The notes: generated by a model not told the origin, from the sequence alone. DNA of 64,000 nucleotides from Bradyrhizobium sp. 186 (GCF_023101685.1 NZ_CP082164.1:1488001-1552000); one strand, 5' to 3'; counted from the stretch's first letter, positions 37,244 to 45,344 are shown. Program-made: numbers and translations.

Positions 37244-37496
37244 TTTGAACGTGTAGGATGGGCAAAAGTAATGGCGTCTGCAAGGCAGTAGGGCGCCTCC
37301 ACATCCTCGGTGTCGTCCTGGCGAAGGCCAGGAGGACGTTGCGGGGCGGGCTGCTTCCACATCGTCATTGCGAGCGCAGCGAAGCAATCCAGAATCTTTT
37401 CCGCGGAGACGGTCTGGATTGCTTCGCTGCGCTCGCAATGACGGAGTATTGGGCGCTGCCGTCGCTTTCTCAATTCGCGCAGAAACGCACAGCTGG
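37244..37496. other. Intergenic DNA with palindromic repeat elements
   Basis: No gene is seen. The region is built of repeat-like segments. One is GTAGGATGGGCAAAAG (37254 onward). Another is a degenerate block CTCCACATCCTCGGTGTCGTCCTGGC (from about 37298) resembling the element at 54087-54112. The third is the large inverted repeat described separately. Such mosaic elements are typical of Bradyrhizobium intergenic DNA. Confidence 0.55.
37363..37443. repeat. 30-bp perfect inverted repeat (palindromic intergenic element)
   Basis: The arm 37363-37392 (begins CGTCATTGCGAGCGCAGCG) and the arm 37414-37443 are perfect reverse complements over 30 bases, with a 21-base spacer. I recognise the CGTCATTGCGAGCGCAGCGAA type as a repeat scattered through Bradyrhizobium-like genomes. 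Its role is not established from the sequence. Confidence 0.9.
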
Positions 37497-37685
37497 CTAC
37501 GATCTCGCCGCCCACACCTCGCCGAGCCGCGCCGATACATTCGCGATCCACGACCTCTCTTCCCGCACCAGGCGGAAGCCGAGATTGGCGGGCGGGACGC
37601 CTTGCGCGCAGCCGCCGGCGTCGCGGATGAAGTCGGTGATGTAGGCAGGGTGCGCGCCCTCGGCAATGCGCAGGCTGCAGTTCAC
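37497..37685 (-). pseudogene. Possible gene remnant with a sulfatase-modifying-factor-like C-terminus
   Basis: A 62-codon frame beginning with GTG (37683-37685) has good GC-ending codons but is too short for a known domain. The part GGCAQGVPPANLGFRLVREE resembles the C-terminal end of formylglycine-generating-enzyme-type domains (xxNLGFRLVR). A TAA stop lies three codons upstream of the GTG, so nothing longer remains in frame. It may be the tail of a decayed gene, or a short real gene. The assignment is weak. Confidence 0.35.
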
Positions 37686-37728
37686 GGTCTGTTAAACGTC
37701 AGCATGGCCCGAACCCGGCGCTCGGACT

Positions 37729-37742
37729 TTGAGCGAGCGCAA
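37729..37742 (+). promoter_or_regulatory. FixK/FNR-type box upstream of hemN
   Basis: TTGAGCGAGCGCAA matches the FixK2 consensus TTG(A/C)-N6-(T/G)CAA at all fixed positions. It lies 81 bp upstream of the hemN ATG. Oxygen-independent hemN genes are known FixK2 targets in Bradyrhizobium, so activation under low oxygen is likely. Confidence 0.75.
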
Positions 37743-37823
37743 GGCCGGTTGCGCGAAAATGGATTAATCGAATGCCACTAAGCCGCGACCTCCGTCGCGG
37801 CGGAAATAAGCGAGCGGGCGGAC

Positions 37824-39176
37824 ATGAGAGCTGATCTCGCGACGAGCTACGGCGAGGATCGTCTGCCGCGCTACACGAGCTATCCGACCGCACCGCATTT
37901 TTCGCCGGCGATCGGCGGGGGTATTTATGCGGCGTGGCTGGCCGGGATTCCGACCAACGCCAGCGCCTCGCTTTATCTGCACGTGCCGTTCTGCCGCGAG
38001 ATGTGCTGGTACTGCGGCTGCCACACCCAGATCGTCCGCCGCGACGAACTCGTTGCTGCCTATCAGCGGACGCTCCTGCGCGAGATCGAACTCGTCGCCG
38101 ATACCATCGGCCGGCGCATCAAGGTCGAGCACATCCATTTCGGCGGCGGCACGCCGACGATCATGGCGCCGGAGGCCTTCACCGAACTGATGGCGGCGAT
38201 GCGGCAGGCGTTCTTCGTGCTGGCCTCGGCCGAGATTGCGGTCGAGATCGACCCGCGGACACTGACCGCCGACATGGTCGAGGCCATGCGGCTCTCCGGC
38301 GTCAACCGCGCGAGCCTCGGGGTGCAGAGCTTCGATCCCGTCGTGCAACGCGCGATCAACCGCGTGCAGAGTTTTGAGCAGACGGCCTCCGTCGTCGATA
38401 TGCTCAGGAGCGCCGGCATCGCGGGAATTAATTTCGACCTTATCTACGGACTGCCGCACCAGACCGTCGTCTCGTGCCTCGACACCGTGCGGCGCGGCCT
38501 CGCGCTCGCGCCAGACCGCTTCTCGGTGTTCGGCTATGCGCATGTGCCGGCTTTCAAGAAACACCAGCGCATGATCAACGAAAGCGTTCTGCCGGACGGT
38601 CTTTCGCGTCACGATCAGGCCTGCGCGATCGCGAACGCGCTGAAGGAGGCCGGCTATGTGCAGATCGGGCTCGATCATTTCGCGCGGCCCGACGATTCCA
38701 TGGCGCTGGCCTTCGCGGGTCAGACGCTGCGGCGCAATTTTCAGGGCTACACCACCGATAGAGGTGAAGTCCTGCTCGGTTTCGGCGCGAGTGCGATCGG
38801 GCATCTGCCGCAGGGCTATGTCCAAAACGAGGTGCAGATCAGCGCCTATTTGCAAGGAATCGACGCTGGGCACCTCGCCACAGCGAAAGGCTACGGGCTG
38901 ACCGCCGACGATCGGCTGCGCGCGGAAATCATCGAGCGTATCATGTGCGAATTGAGTGCCGATCTTGGTGCGATCTGCGCGCGCTACGGCGCAAGGCCGG
39001 AGGCGATGCTGACATCGGCACCACGGCTGAAGTCGCTGATCTCCGACGGCGTCGTCAAGCTCGACGGCGACCGGATCGCGGTGGCCAAGGACTCCCGCTT
39101 CCTGGTGCGCAGTGTTGCGGCCGCGTTCGATGCGCATCTCGACAGCGAGAAGCACTTGCACAGCCGGGCGGTGTAG
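37824..39176 (+). CDS. hemN: Oxygen-independent coproporphyrinogen III oxidase
   Basis: The 450-residue radical SAM enzyme converts coproporphyrinogen III to protoporphyrinogen IX without oxygen in heme synthesis. The iron-sulfur motif CREMCWYCGC (Cys-x3-Cys-x2-Cys, about 57-64), the preceding LYLHVPF, the SAM-binding HFGGGTPT and the conserved start RYTSYPTAPHFS match true HemN, unlike the shorter HemW. All motifs are intact. A FixK-type box lies 81 bp upstream of the ATG. It precedes DUF1858, nnrR and nnrS genes, all fitting low-oxygen or nitrogen-oxide metabolism. Confidence 0.95.
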   Translation: MRADLATSYGEDRLPRYTSYPTAPHFSPAIGGGIYAAWLAGIPTNASASLYLHVPFCREMCWYCGCHTQIVRRDELVAAYQRTLLREIELVADTIGRRIKVEHIHFGGGTPTIMAPEAFTELMAAMRQAFFVLASAEIAVEIDPRTLTADMVEAMRLSGVNRASLGVQSFDPVVQRAINRVQSFEQTASVVDMLRSAGIAGINFDLIYGLPHQTVVSCLDTVRRGLALAPDRFSVFGYAHVPAFKKHQRMINESVLPDGLSRHDQACAIANALKEAGYVQIGLDHFARPDDSMALAFAGQTLRRNFQGYTTDRGEVLLGFGASAIGHLPQGYVQNEVQISAYLQGIDAGHLATAKGYGLTADDRLRAEIIERIMCELSADLGAICARYGARPEAMLTSAPRLKSLISDGVVKLDGDRIAVAKDSRFLVRSVAAAFDAHLDSEKHLHSRAV

Positions 39177-39205
39177 TTTTTTCGCCCCGGAATGACGAGT
39201 GCAGC

Positions 39206-39219
39206 TTGCGCTTCGACAA
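39206..39219 (+). promoter_or_regulatory. Near-consensus FixK/FNR-type box upstream of DUF1858 gene
   Basis: TTGCGCTTCGACAA differs from the FixK2 consensus TTG(A/C)-N6-(T/G)CAA only at the base before CAA. It lies about 49 bp upstream of the proposed ATG at 39268. Position and context (hemN, nnrR, nnrS) support it, but the mismatch makes it tentative. Confidence 0.4.
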
Positions 39220-39267
39220 AGAGATTGACGGGAGTATCGCTATCGTCGCTTCGGAATGGAGTTGTCC

Positions 39268-39464
39268 ATGCCTTCCGATCCGACGATCTGGTCGATGACA
39301 TCATGCGGACGGCGCCGCACACGATCCGCGTGTTTCTCGCCTTCAGGATGGCCTGTGTCGGCTGTCCGATCGCAACCTTCCACACGGTGGAAGACGCCTG
39401 CCGCGAGCATGGCATCGACCGCAAAAAATTCCTGGCCGCGCTGTGCGACTGCGTGCCGGCGTGA
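39268..39464 (+). CDS. DUF1858-domain protein, probable frameshift at its start
   Basis: The frame 39273-39464 encodes a DUF1858 domain: FRSDDLVDDIMRTAPHTIRV, then MACVGCPIATFHTVEDACREHG with the conserved CxxC pair. These are small proteins of about 65-70 residues, often found near hemN or nitrogen-oxide genes. The natural start is puzzling. GGAG (39258-39261) points at ATG 39268, but that ATG reads MPSDPT in another frame, and adding one base after its CC gives M-P-F-R-S-D-D-L. In the uninterrupted frame the only ATG (39192) would include the possible FixK box. A one-base deletion is the simplest explanation. Confidence 0.7.
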
Positions 39465-39505
39465 GTTCTTCACCTCGCCCCGCTTGCGGGGAAAGGGAGA
39501 CGCCT

Positions 39506-40216
39506 TCATGCGGCGCCGCTGTCCGCGCTCCGCTCAGCAAGCACGACGATCTTGTGCGGCTCGCGCAGGATGATGCGCTGGCGGCCGCTCTCGACGAGGC
39601 CTTGGCTCTCCCAGCTGCTCAGGATGCGGCTGACGGTATGCAGCGTGGTGCCGGTCATCTGCGCGACGTCCTGGCGGCTGATCGGGAAGTCGATCTCGAT
39701 GCCCTGATCGAGCTTCTTGCCGGATTGCTTGCAGAGCCGCAGCAGCGCATGCGCGACGCGCTGCTCGACCTGCTGGGTCGACATCTCCAGGATGCGGGTG
39801 TGGCTCTCCTGAAGCCGCGCGCCGACGGTCTGCAACGTATTGGCGGCGAGCACCGGAAACCGCTCGGCCAACCGCGGCCAGGCGGCGGTCGGCCAGATCA
39901 GGACGACGCTGTCGTCGACCGCGGTCGCGGTCGCCGGATAGTGCGCAAGCCCGATCGCCATGGCGAGCCCGAAGGTCTCGCCGGGCGCGACATAGCGCAC
40001 CACGATCTGCTCGCCGGTCGGCGTGGTCTTGACCGCGCGGACATGGCCGTGCAGCAGCAGGAGGAAGAACTGCGCGTCTGCGCCCTGCTCGAAGATGGCG
40101 CTGTTCTTCGGGTAACGTGCCGAGCGCGCCTCGCGCAGGATCTCCTCGATGTCCTCGGGCTCGACCCCCGCAAACAGCGGCAAATGCGCAACCAGCGATG
40201 TGTCGACCGTGGCCAT
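39506..40216 (-). CDS. nnrR: Crp/Fnr-family regulator, NnrR/DNR type
   Basis: The 236-residue protein has an N-terminal cyclic-nucleotide-type beta barrel (about 10-125), a long dimer helix (about 130-165) and a C-terminal helix-turn-helix with recognition segment GTTLHTVSRILSSW. It lacks the N-terminal Cys cluster of Fnr (only one Cys, near 170), so it is not an Fe-S oxygen sensor. The TTLHTVSR type, and the divergent nnrS gene, suggest an NnrR/DNR nitric-oxide regulator. GGAGG lies four bases before the ATG at 40216. A FixK/FNR-type palindrome lies between it and nnrS, possibly its own target. Confidence 0.82.
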   Translation of the reverse strand: MATVDTSLVAHLPLFAGVEPEDIEEILREARSARYPKNSAIFEQGADAQFFLLLLHGHVRAVKTTPTGEQIVVRYVAPGETFGLAMAIGLAHYPATATAVDDSVVLIWPTAAWPRLAERFPVLAANTLQTVGARLQESHTRILEMSTQQVEQRVAHALLRLCKQSGKKLDQGIEIDFPISRQDVAQMTGTTLHTVSRILSSWESQGLVESGRQRIILREPHKIVVLAERSADSGAA

Positions 40217-40271
40217 TCTGCCTCCTTGGCGTGGCGCTCGGAGTGTGATGGCACCTTCAATCGTCCGGGAG

Positions 40272-40287
40272 TTTGCGATAGCGCAAA
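40272..40287. promoter_or_regulatory. FixK/FNR/NnrR-type palindrome between nnrR and nnrS
   Basis: TTTGCGATAGCGCAAA contains TTGC-GATAGC-GCAA, a full match to TTG(A/C)-N6-(T/G)CAA with extra symmetry on both sides. Its centre is about 68 bp before the nnrS ATG and about 64 bp before the nnrR ATG, so it could serve both divergent promoters. Confidence 0.8.
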
Positions 40288-40347
40288 ACGGGCCGGCCGG
40301 ACGGCAGCATTTTTCCATGGAACGATCTGATTTCACAGGAGTGCCCC

Positions 40348-41559
40348 ATGGCTGGTGCCCGATCCCGCAATTTTGAGGGCTGGCCACTGTTTGCGAACAG
40401 CTTTCGGCCCTTCTTCCTGCTCGCCGCGATCCAGGCCGCGCTGTCGATCCTGGCCTGGCTGCCGATGTTCTATGGCGAATTGTCGGTGACGTCTGCGTTC
40501 GCGCCGCGCGACTGGCACGTCCACGAAATGCTCTACGGCTTCCTGCCGGCGGTGATCACGGGATTCCTGTTCACGGCGATCCCGAACTGGACCGGGCGGC
40601 TGCCGATCCAGGGCACGTCGCTGGTCGCGCTGCTGGTGGTCTGGCTCGCCGGGCGCGTCGCGGTGACACTGTCCGCCGACATCGGCTGGGCGTTTGCGCT
40701 CGCGGTCGATGCCGCATTCCTGGCACTGGTCGTCGCCGCCGCAACCCGCGAGATCGTCGCGGGCGGCAACTGGCGCAATCTGCGGTGGTGGTGCTCGTGC
40801 TGGTGCTGCTCGCCGGCAATTTCGCCTTTCATCTGGAGGCGCATTACGCGGGCGCGGCGGATGTCAGCATTCGCGTCGGCATCAGTGTGGTGGTGCTGCT
40901 GATCGCGCTGATCGGCGGCCGCATCATTCCGAGCTTTACCCGCAACTGGCTGGTCAAGGTCAATCCCGGCCGCCTGCCGGTGCCGTTCGGGCGCTTTGAC
41001 GGCGCGGTGATCGGATGCAGCGCGATTGCGCTGATCTGCTGGATTGTAGCGCCATTGAGCGTCATTACCGGTGTCGCGATGGCATTTGTCGGCGTGCTGC
41101 ACCTGGTGCGGTTTTCGCGCTGGGCCGGCGATCGGACCTCGCGCGAACGGCTGCTCCTGATCCTCCATGTCGGCTATGTCTTCGTGCCGTTCGGCTTTCT
41201 CCTGCATGCCTTGGCCGTCTTCGGCGTTCTGCCGCCGAGTGCCGGCGTTCACGCCTGGATGACAGGTGCGGCCGGAATCATGACGCTCGCGGTGATGACG
41301 CGTGCGAGCCTCGGCCATACTGGACAAGCGCTGACGGCCTCGCCCGCGACGCAAGGAATCTACCTCGCGGTCATCGTCGCGGCGCTGGCGCGGGTCGCTG
41401 CCGTGGTGTTGCCTGCGCATAATGATGCGCTGCTGCACATTGCCGCCTGCGGCTGGGTCGCGGCCTTCCTCGGCTTCGCAATTGCGTTCGGCCCGCTGCT
41501 CGCCGGCAGCCACCGACGCGCGCTCGCCACGATGGGCGCGGCCTGCCCCGGCACGCTAG
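40348..41559 (+). pseudogene. nnrS: NnrS family protein, frameshifted
   Basis: NnrS is a multi-helix heme and copper membrane protein of nitric-oxide metabolism. Frame one (40348 to about 40783) gives the family start (FEGWPLFANSFRPFFLLAAIQAAL, DWHVHEMLYGFLPAVITGFLFTAIPNWTGR). It then turns into Trp/Cys noise. Another frame takes over at 40785 (VVVLVLVLLAGNFAFHLEAH ... IGGRIIPSFTRNWL), the correct continuation. One base is missing near CTGCG-GTGGTGGTG. This frame has no stop at the expected end and would run on through the opposite-strand araC gene. A change of frame near 41515-41540 would end at TAG 41557-41559, so a second indel is likely. CAGGAG precedes the ATG by six bases. Confidence 0.8.
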
Positions 41560-42593
41560 GCTGCGGTCGCAGAAGGGGCGCCAGTGGGCTTTGCCAGCGG
41601 CCGTACGCCGTTGCGCCACTCGGTGATGGTGCAGCCGAAGCGGCTACGGAACCAGCGGGCCATCGCGCTCTGCGCGGAGAAGCCGAGTTGTACGGCGATA
41701 TCAGCCAGTGGCCGGCCGGGATCGTCGATCAATTGAGTCACGAGATCGGCGCGCCGCGCGTCCAGGATCGCCGAGAAACTGGTGCCGGCTTCGGCGAGGT
41801 GGCGATGGATGGTGCGGCGGGTGCAGGCGAGATGCTCGGCCACGCGCTCGACCGTACAGTCGCCGCCAGCGAGCAGGATGCGCACGACCTCGTCGACCTT
41901 CTCCTCCCAGCTCGTGGGCCGGGTCTCGATCGCCTCGATCCGCTTGCGCAGATAGCTCGCAATCAGGGGATGCGCGTTCGGGATCCGGCGCTCCATGTCG
42001 TGCGCCGACAGCAGGATCGCATCGTCCTCCGCGTTGAACATCACGCGGCAGCCGTAGAACTCGCGGTAGCGCTTGCGGTCGTGCGGTGGCGGATAATGCA
42101 GGTGGACCTCCTGCGGCCGCCAATCACTGCCGAACAGCGACTGGATGATGCGGTGGACGCTGCCGAGTGCCATGTCGATCGACTGGCGCGGCGCGCTCGG
42201 CTGCCGGCCGCGCAGATGCAGCGTGACGGTCACGGTCTGCTTGCCGCGCGCGACGTCGAGCCGCATGCCTTCATGATGGACATGGATGAAGCGCGAGAAC
42301 GCTTCGATGGCCTCGCCGACGGTTGCCTGTTCGCGCACGATCAGGCCGACCGGGCCGAAATTGGTCAGTCCGCCGCGCTCGGCGAGCCGCAGGCCGAAAT
42401 CTTCGGCACCGGAAGCATCTGCCGACAATTCTAGCAGGCGACGTAAACCTGTGACGGCAATGGGAGTATCGGGCTCGTCCAGGCAGGTCAGGGGCAGTTT
42501 GACCTTGCGCATCATCTGTTTGGGGTCGAGCCCGACCGACCGGGCAACCTCCGGATAATAGCTCAAGCCTGCGCTGCGAATGAGGTCGGTCAT
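41556..42593 (-). CDS. AraC-family transcriptional regulator
   Basis: The 345-residue protein has an N-terminal arabinose-binding-type effector domain (about 10-200) and a C-terminal AraC helix-turn-helix pair: TVERVAEHLACTRRTIHRHLAEAGTSF and PLADIAVQLGFSAQSAMARWFRSRFG. This class resembles OruR/ArgR-like regulators in Pseudomonas and Bradyrhizobium. ATG 42593 is chosen because the effector domain starts there (LIRSAGLSYYPEVARSVGLD). Its stop overlaps the inferred nnrS stop, convergent. It is divergent from the FixJ-like gene. Target and inducer unknown. Confidence 0.88.
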   Translation of the reverse strand: MTDLIRSAGLSYYPEVARSVGLDPKQMMRKVKLPLTCLDEPDTPIAVTGLRRLLELSADASGAEDFGLRLAERGGLTNFGPVGLIVREQATVGEAIEAFSRFIHVHHEGMRLDVARGKQTVTVTLHLRGRQPSAPRQSIDMALGSVHRIIQSLFGSDWRPQEVHLHYPPPHDRKRYREFYGCRVMFNAEDDAILLSAHDMERRIPNAHPLIASYLRKRIEAIETRPTSWEEKVDEVVRILLAGGDCTVERVAEHLACTRRTIHRHLAEAGTSFSAILDARRADLVTQLIDDPGRPLADIAVQLGFSAQSAMARWFRSRFGCTITEWRNGVRPLAKPTGAPSATAA

Positions 42594-42797
42594 GCGACCC
42601 GCTCCTGCCAGCCATTCCCGCAGATGTCCCGAAATGTAAAGTTTCTGTCTCGATCCGTCAAATCCCGGAACAGCGTGGAACATACATAGGTGAAACCGAA
42701 GCACTGGCGTGAATGCCGTGCTCACGATGGCGCAGCAGGGCGATGGGGCCCGCGGCCGTCTCGGATCATTTGACCAAGACATTATTGGATCGGGATT

Positions 42798-43418
42798 ATG
42801 CCGGGGAACATGCTTTCCAAGCGTGAGGTATTCGTCATCGATACTGACGCCGCCTCCCGTGAACAACTTTCAGCGGCACTTCAACAGAGCGCCTATGACG
42901 TGATCTGCTTTGCCGACGGTGCGTCGCTCTTGTCGGAAGCGAAGGCGAGGATGCCGGCCTGCGTGCTGCTGGAGATGCCGCCCGATCGCTCCGGGCTCGA
43001 TGTGCTCAAGCGGCTGCGCGAGGAGAACTGTATGGCGCCGGTCCTGGTGACCTCGGCAAACGGCAACATCGCCATGGCGGTCGACGCGATCAAGAGCGGC
43101 GCGGTTGACTTCATCGAAAAGCCGTTCCGCACCCACGACATTGTCGGCCGGATCGATGCCGCGATCGACGAATTCGCTCAGCCCGGTTCGAACCGGCAGC
43201 GCTGGCTGCCCGGCTGCGAAGCCCTGACCGCGCGCGAAGGCGATGTGCTCGAACATCTCGCCGCCGGCCTGACCAACAAGGAGATTGCCCGACGCATGCA
43301 TCTGAGCGCACGGACGGTGGAGGGCTATCGTGCCGGCATCCTGAAGAAGGCCGGCGCCCGGAACGTGACCGATCTGCTCCGTCGCATCTTCGGCCAGGGT
43401 TCGCCCAGCCAGGTCTGA
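42798..43418 (+). CDS. FixJ-like response regulator with altered phospho-acceptor site
   Basis: The 206-residue protein is built like FixJ: receiver (about 9-125) and LuxR-type helix-turn-helix (LTAREGDVLEHLAAGLTNKEIARRMHLSARTVEGYRAGILKK type, about 143-190). Conserved Thr85 and Lys108 (FIEKPF) are present. The acidic pair is IDTD at 14-17, with Thr in place of the second acidic residue. The phospho-acceptor position reads VLLEMPPDRSG with Glu59 in place of Asp, and the following loop is one residue shorter than usual. It may be active without phosphorylation. No kinase gene is adjacent. ATG 42798 is used; ATG 42810 is an alternative. Confidence 0.85.
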   Translation: MPGNMLSKREVFVIDTDAASREQLSAALQQSAYDVICFADGASLLSEAKARMPACVLLEMPPDRSGLDVLKRLREENCMAPVLVTSANGNIAMAVDAIKSGAVDFIEKPFRTHDIVGRIDAAIDEFAQPGSNRQRWLPGCEALTAREGDVLEHLAAGLTNKEIARRMHLSARTVEGYRAGILKKAGARNVTDLLRRIFGQGSPSQV

Positions 43419-43593
43419 GGCGGATCCGCCGCGGCGCGCTGATGCGTTCCGCGGCCTTGGTGCCGCCGCAGCGGCGCCCCACGGAAACCCCAATCGAACC
43501 AGTTCCTTCCCTGCCGCGTCTCACCACGATGGCGTGGCATTTTCATCGCGCGTCCGGCTGGCGGCGCGGCGGTACCGGCAGGGAGGAATTTTT

Positions 43594-45270
43594 ATGCGCA
43601 TCATCGCAAAATGCTTGGCGACGACGAGCCTGGTTCTGGTGACCACGGCGCTCGCGTCGCCGTCATGGGCCGCCGATGTGGACGCCACATCGGCCATCGA
43701 CACCGTCACCGTTTACCCGGATGGCGCGACCGTTACCCGCGTCATCGCGCTGGACCTCGCCTCCGGCGACAGCACGCTGGTCGCCAAGGATTTTCCGCTT
43801 TCGCTCGATCCGTCCTCTCTCCGCGTCGAGGGTGAAGCGGGCGCGAAACTCACCATCGGCACCATCGATGCGCGGCCGCCGCGCGCCGCACCCCCGGTCA
43901 ACCTGCCCGAGGTTGACAAGCGGATCGAAACGCTGAGGGACCAGCGCGCCGATCTGCAAGGCACGATCGACTCGGCAACCGCGCGGCGCAAATTCGCGCA
44001 GCACTTTGCCGAAGCCTCCCCCGCCGGTCTCGGCGATAAGGGCGAGGCGCGGCCGATCACCGAATGGCGCGCGGCCTTTGCCGCGGTCGCCGAGGAGATC
44101 GCGACCGCCGACACCACGATTCGTGACTCCGCGCGAAAACAGCGCGAGATCGATCGTCAGCTCGCGCAACTCGAAGCGGAGCGTTCGGCCAAGCCGCCGA
44201 GCAAGCTCGAAGTTCGCATCGACGTCGCCTCCGCGGCCGCGACGAAGGCGACGCTAAGAGTGACTTACGCAGTCCGCAATGCGCGCTGGCTGCCGCTCTA
44301 TGACGCCCGGCTCGACACCGGCGCCAAGGACCGCAAGCCGCAGGTCGAACTGGCCCGCCGCGCCGAGGTTACGCAATCGACCGGCGAGGATTGGTCGAAC
44401 GTTACGCTCGGTGTTTCCACGGTTCGTATCGGCCGCGGCGGCAGCGCGCCGGAGCTCAACTCGCTGGTTGTGAGGTATCCGCAACTGCCGAAGCCGCTGG
44501 CATTGGGCACGGCGTCGGACATGGCGATGCCCGCGCAGCCGATGACGCGGCAGGCGCAATCTCCGGCGATGGCGAAAGCGGCGGAGCCCGAACTGCGTGA
44601 GCGCGCGGACGAGCAGCAGGCCAACGCCGAGATCGGCGATTTCCAGGCCGTGTATCAGATCAGCGGCCGCGTCAGTCTCGGCGCCAATGAGGGCGCCAAG
44701 AGCCTGCTCATCTCCTCCATGACGGTGACGCCTGACCTCGCCATCCGCGCCGCCCCGGTCGTGGATCCCACCGCTTACCTCGAGGCGTCATTCAAGCTCG
44801 CCGAGGATACCAATCTGCTGTCCGGCAAGGTCGCGATCTTCCGCGACGGCACGTTCGTCGGCCGCAGCAAATTCTCGACCGCCGCGCGGAACGACGCGAT
44901 CCGGCTCGGCTTCGGAGCCGACGACAAGATCAAGATCGAGCGCACCGTCATCAGGCAGAACGAAGGCACGACCGGCGTGATCGCGTCCTCCAAGACCGAC
45001 GCGCGTTCGTTCCGCACCGTCGTTCGCAACGGTCACGACTTCCCGATCCGCATCGCGATCGAGGATCAGCTTCCGGTCAGCGAGAACGAGGATATTGGCG
45101 TCGAGATGCTGTCCTCGACCACGCCGCCCACGACCACCAATCTGCGCGACAAGCGCGGCGTGCTGGAATGGGCGTTCGACGCAAAACCCGGCGAGATCAA
45201 GGAGATTAAGTTCGCCTGGCGCATCCGCTGGCCCAAGGACAAGGGCATCGTCATGACGCCGGCGGGCTGA
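43594..45270 (+). CDS. Exported DUF4139 (MuiA-like) protein
   Basis: The 558-residue protein has a Sec signal peptide (IIAKCLATTSLVLVTTALASPSWA) and a DUF4140 N-terminal region starting IDTVTVYPDGATVTRV. A coiled-coil middle (about 105-205) follows, then a DUF4139 C-terminal beta-rich domain (TYAVRNARWLPLYDARLDTG ... RRAEVTQSTGEDWSNVTLGVSTV). Such proteins are called mucoidy-inhibitor MuiA-like. Function is unknown. It is presumably periplasmic. GGGAGGAA lies six bases before the ATG. Convergent with the heme operon. Confidence 0.85.
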   Translation: MRIIAKCLATTSLVLVTTALASPSWAADVDATSAIDTVTVYPDGATVTRVIALDLASGDSTLVAKDFPLSLDPSSLRVEGEAGAKLTIGTIDARPPRAAPPVNLPEVDKRIETLRDQRADLQGTIDSATARRKFAQHFAEASPAGLGDKGEARPITEWRAAFAAVAEEIATADTTIRDSARKQREIDRQLAQLEAERSAKPPSKLEVRIDVASAAATKATLRVTYAVRNARWLPLYDARLDTGAKDRKPQVELARRAEVTQSTGEDWSNVTLGVSTVRIGRGGSAPELNSLVVRYPQLPKPLALGTASDMAMPAQPMTRQAQSPAMAKAAEPELRERADEQQANAEIGDFQAVYQISGRVSLGANEGAKSLLISSMTVTPDLAIRAAPVVDPTAYLEASFKLAEDTNLLSGKVAIFRDGTFVGRSKFSTAARNDAIRLGFGADDKIKIERTVIRQNEGTTGVIASSKTDARSFRTVVRNGHDFPIRIAIEDQLPVSENEDIGVEMLSSTTPPTTTNLRDKRGVLEWAFDAKPGEIKEIKFAWRIRWPKDKGIVMTPAG

Positions 45271-45340
45271 AGCATGATCCGGAAAAGTGTGCAGCGGTTT
45301 TCCCTCGCGACAAACGCGGAACGCGTTTGCACGGAGATCG
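45271..45340. repeat. Rhizobiales-type intergenic repeat fragment
   Basis: The gap between the DUF4139 gene and hmuV starts GAAGCATGATCCGGAAAAGT and continues GCAGCGGTTTTCC, a sequence I recognise as a common palindromic element in Rhizobiales genomes (the full copy usually ends GATCATGCT). It is followed by a hairpin CAAACGCG-GAA-CGCGTTTG (45311-45329) that may terminate either neighbour. Confidence 0.6.
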
Positions 45341-45344
45341 ATAG

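Noticed and set aside
41560..42434. Readthrough of the second nnrS frame over the araC gene
   Set aside because: The extension has no NnrS character and lies antisense to a well-supported AraC regulator; an indel near the end is more likely.
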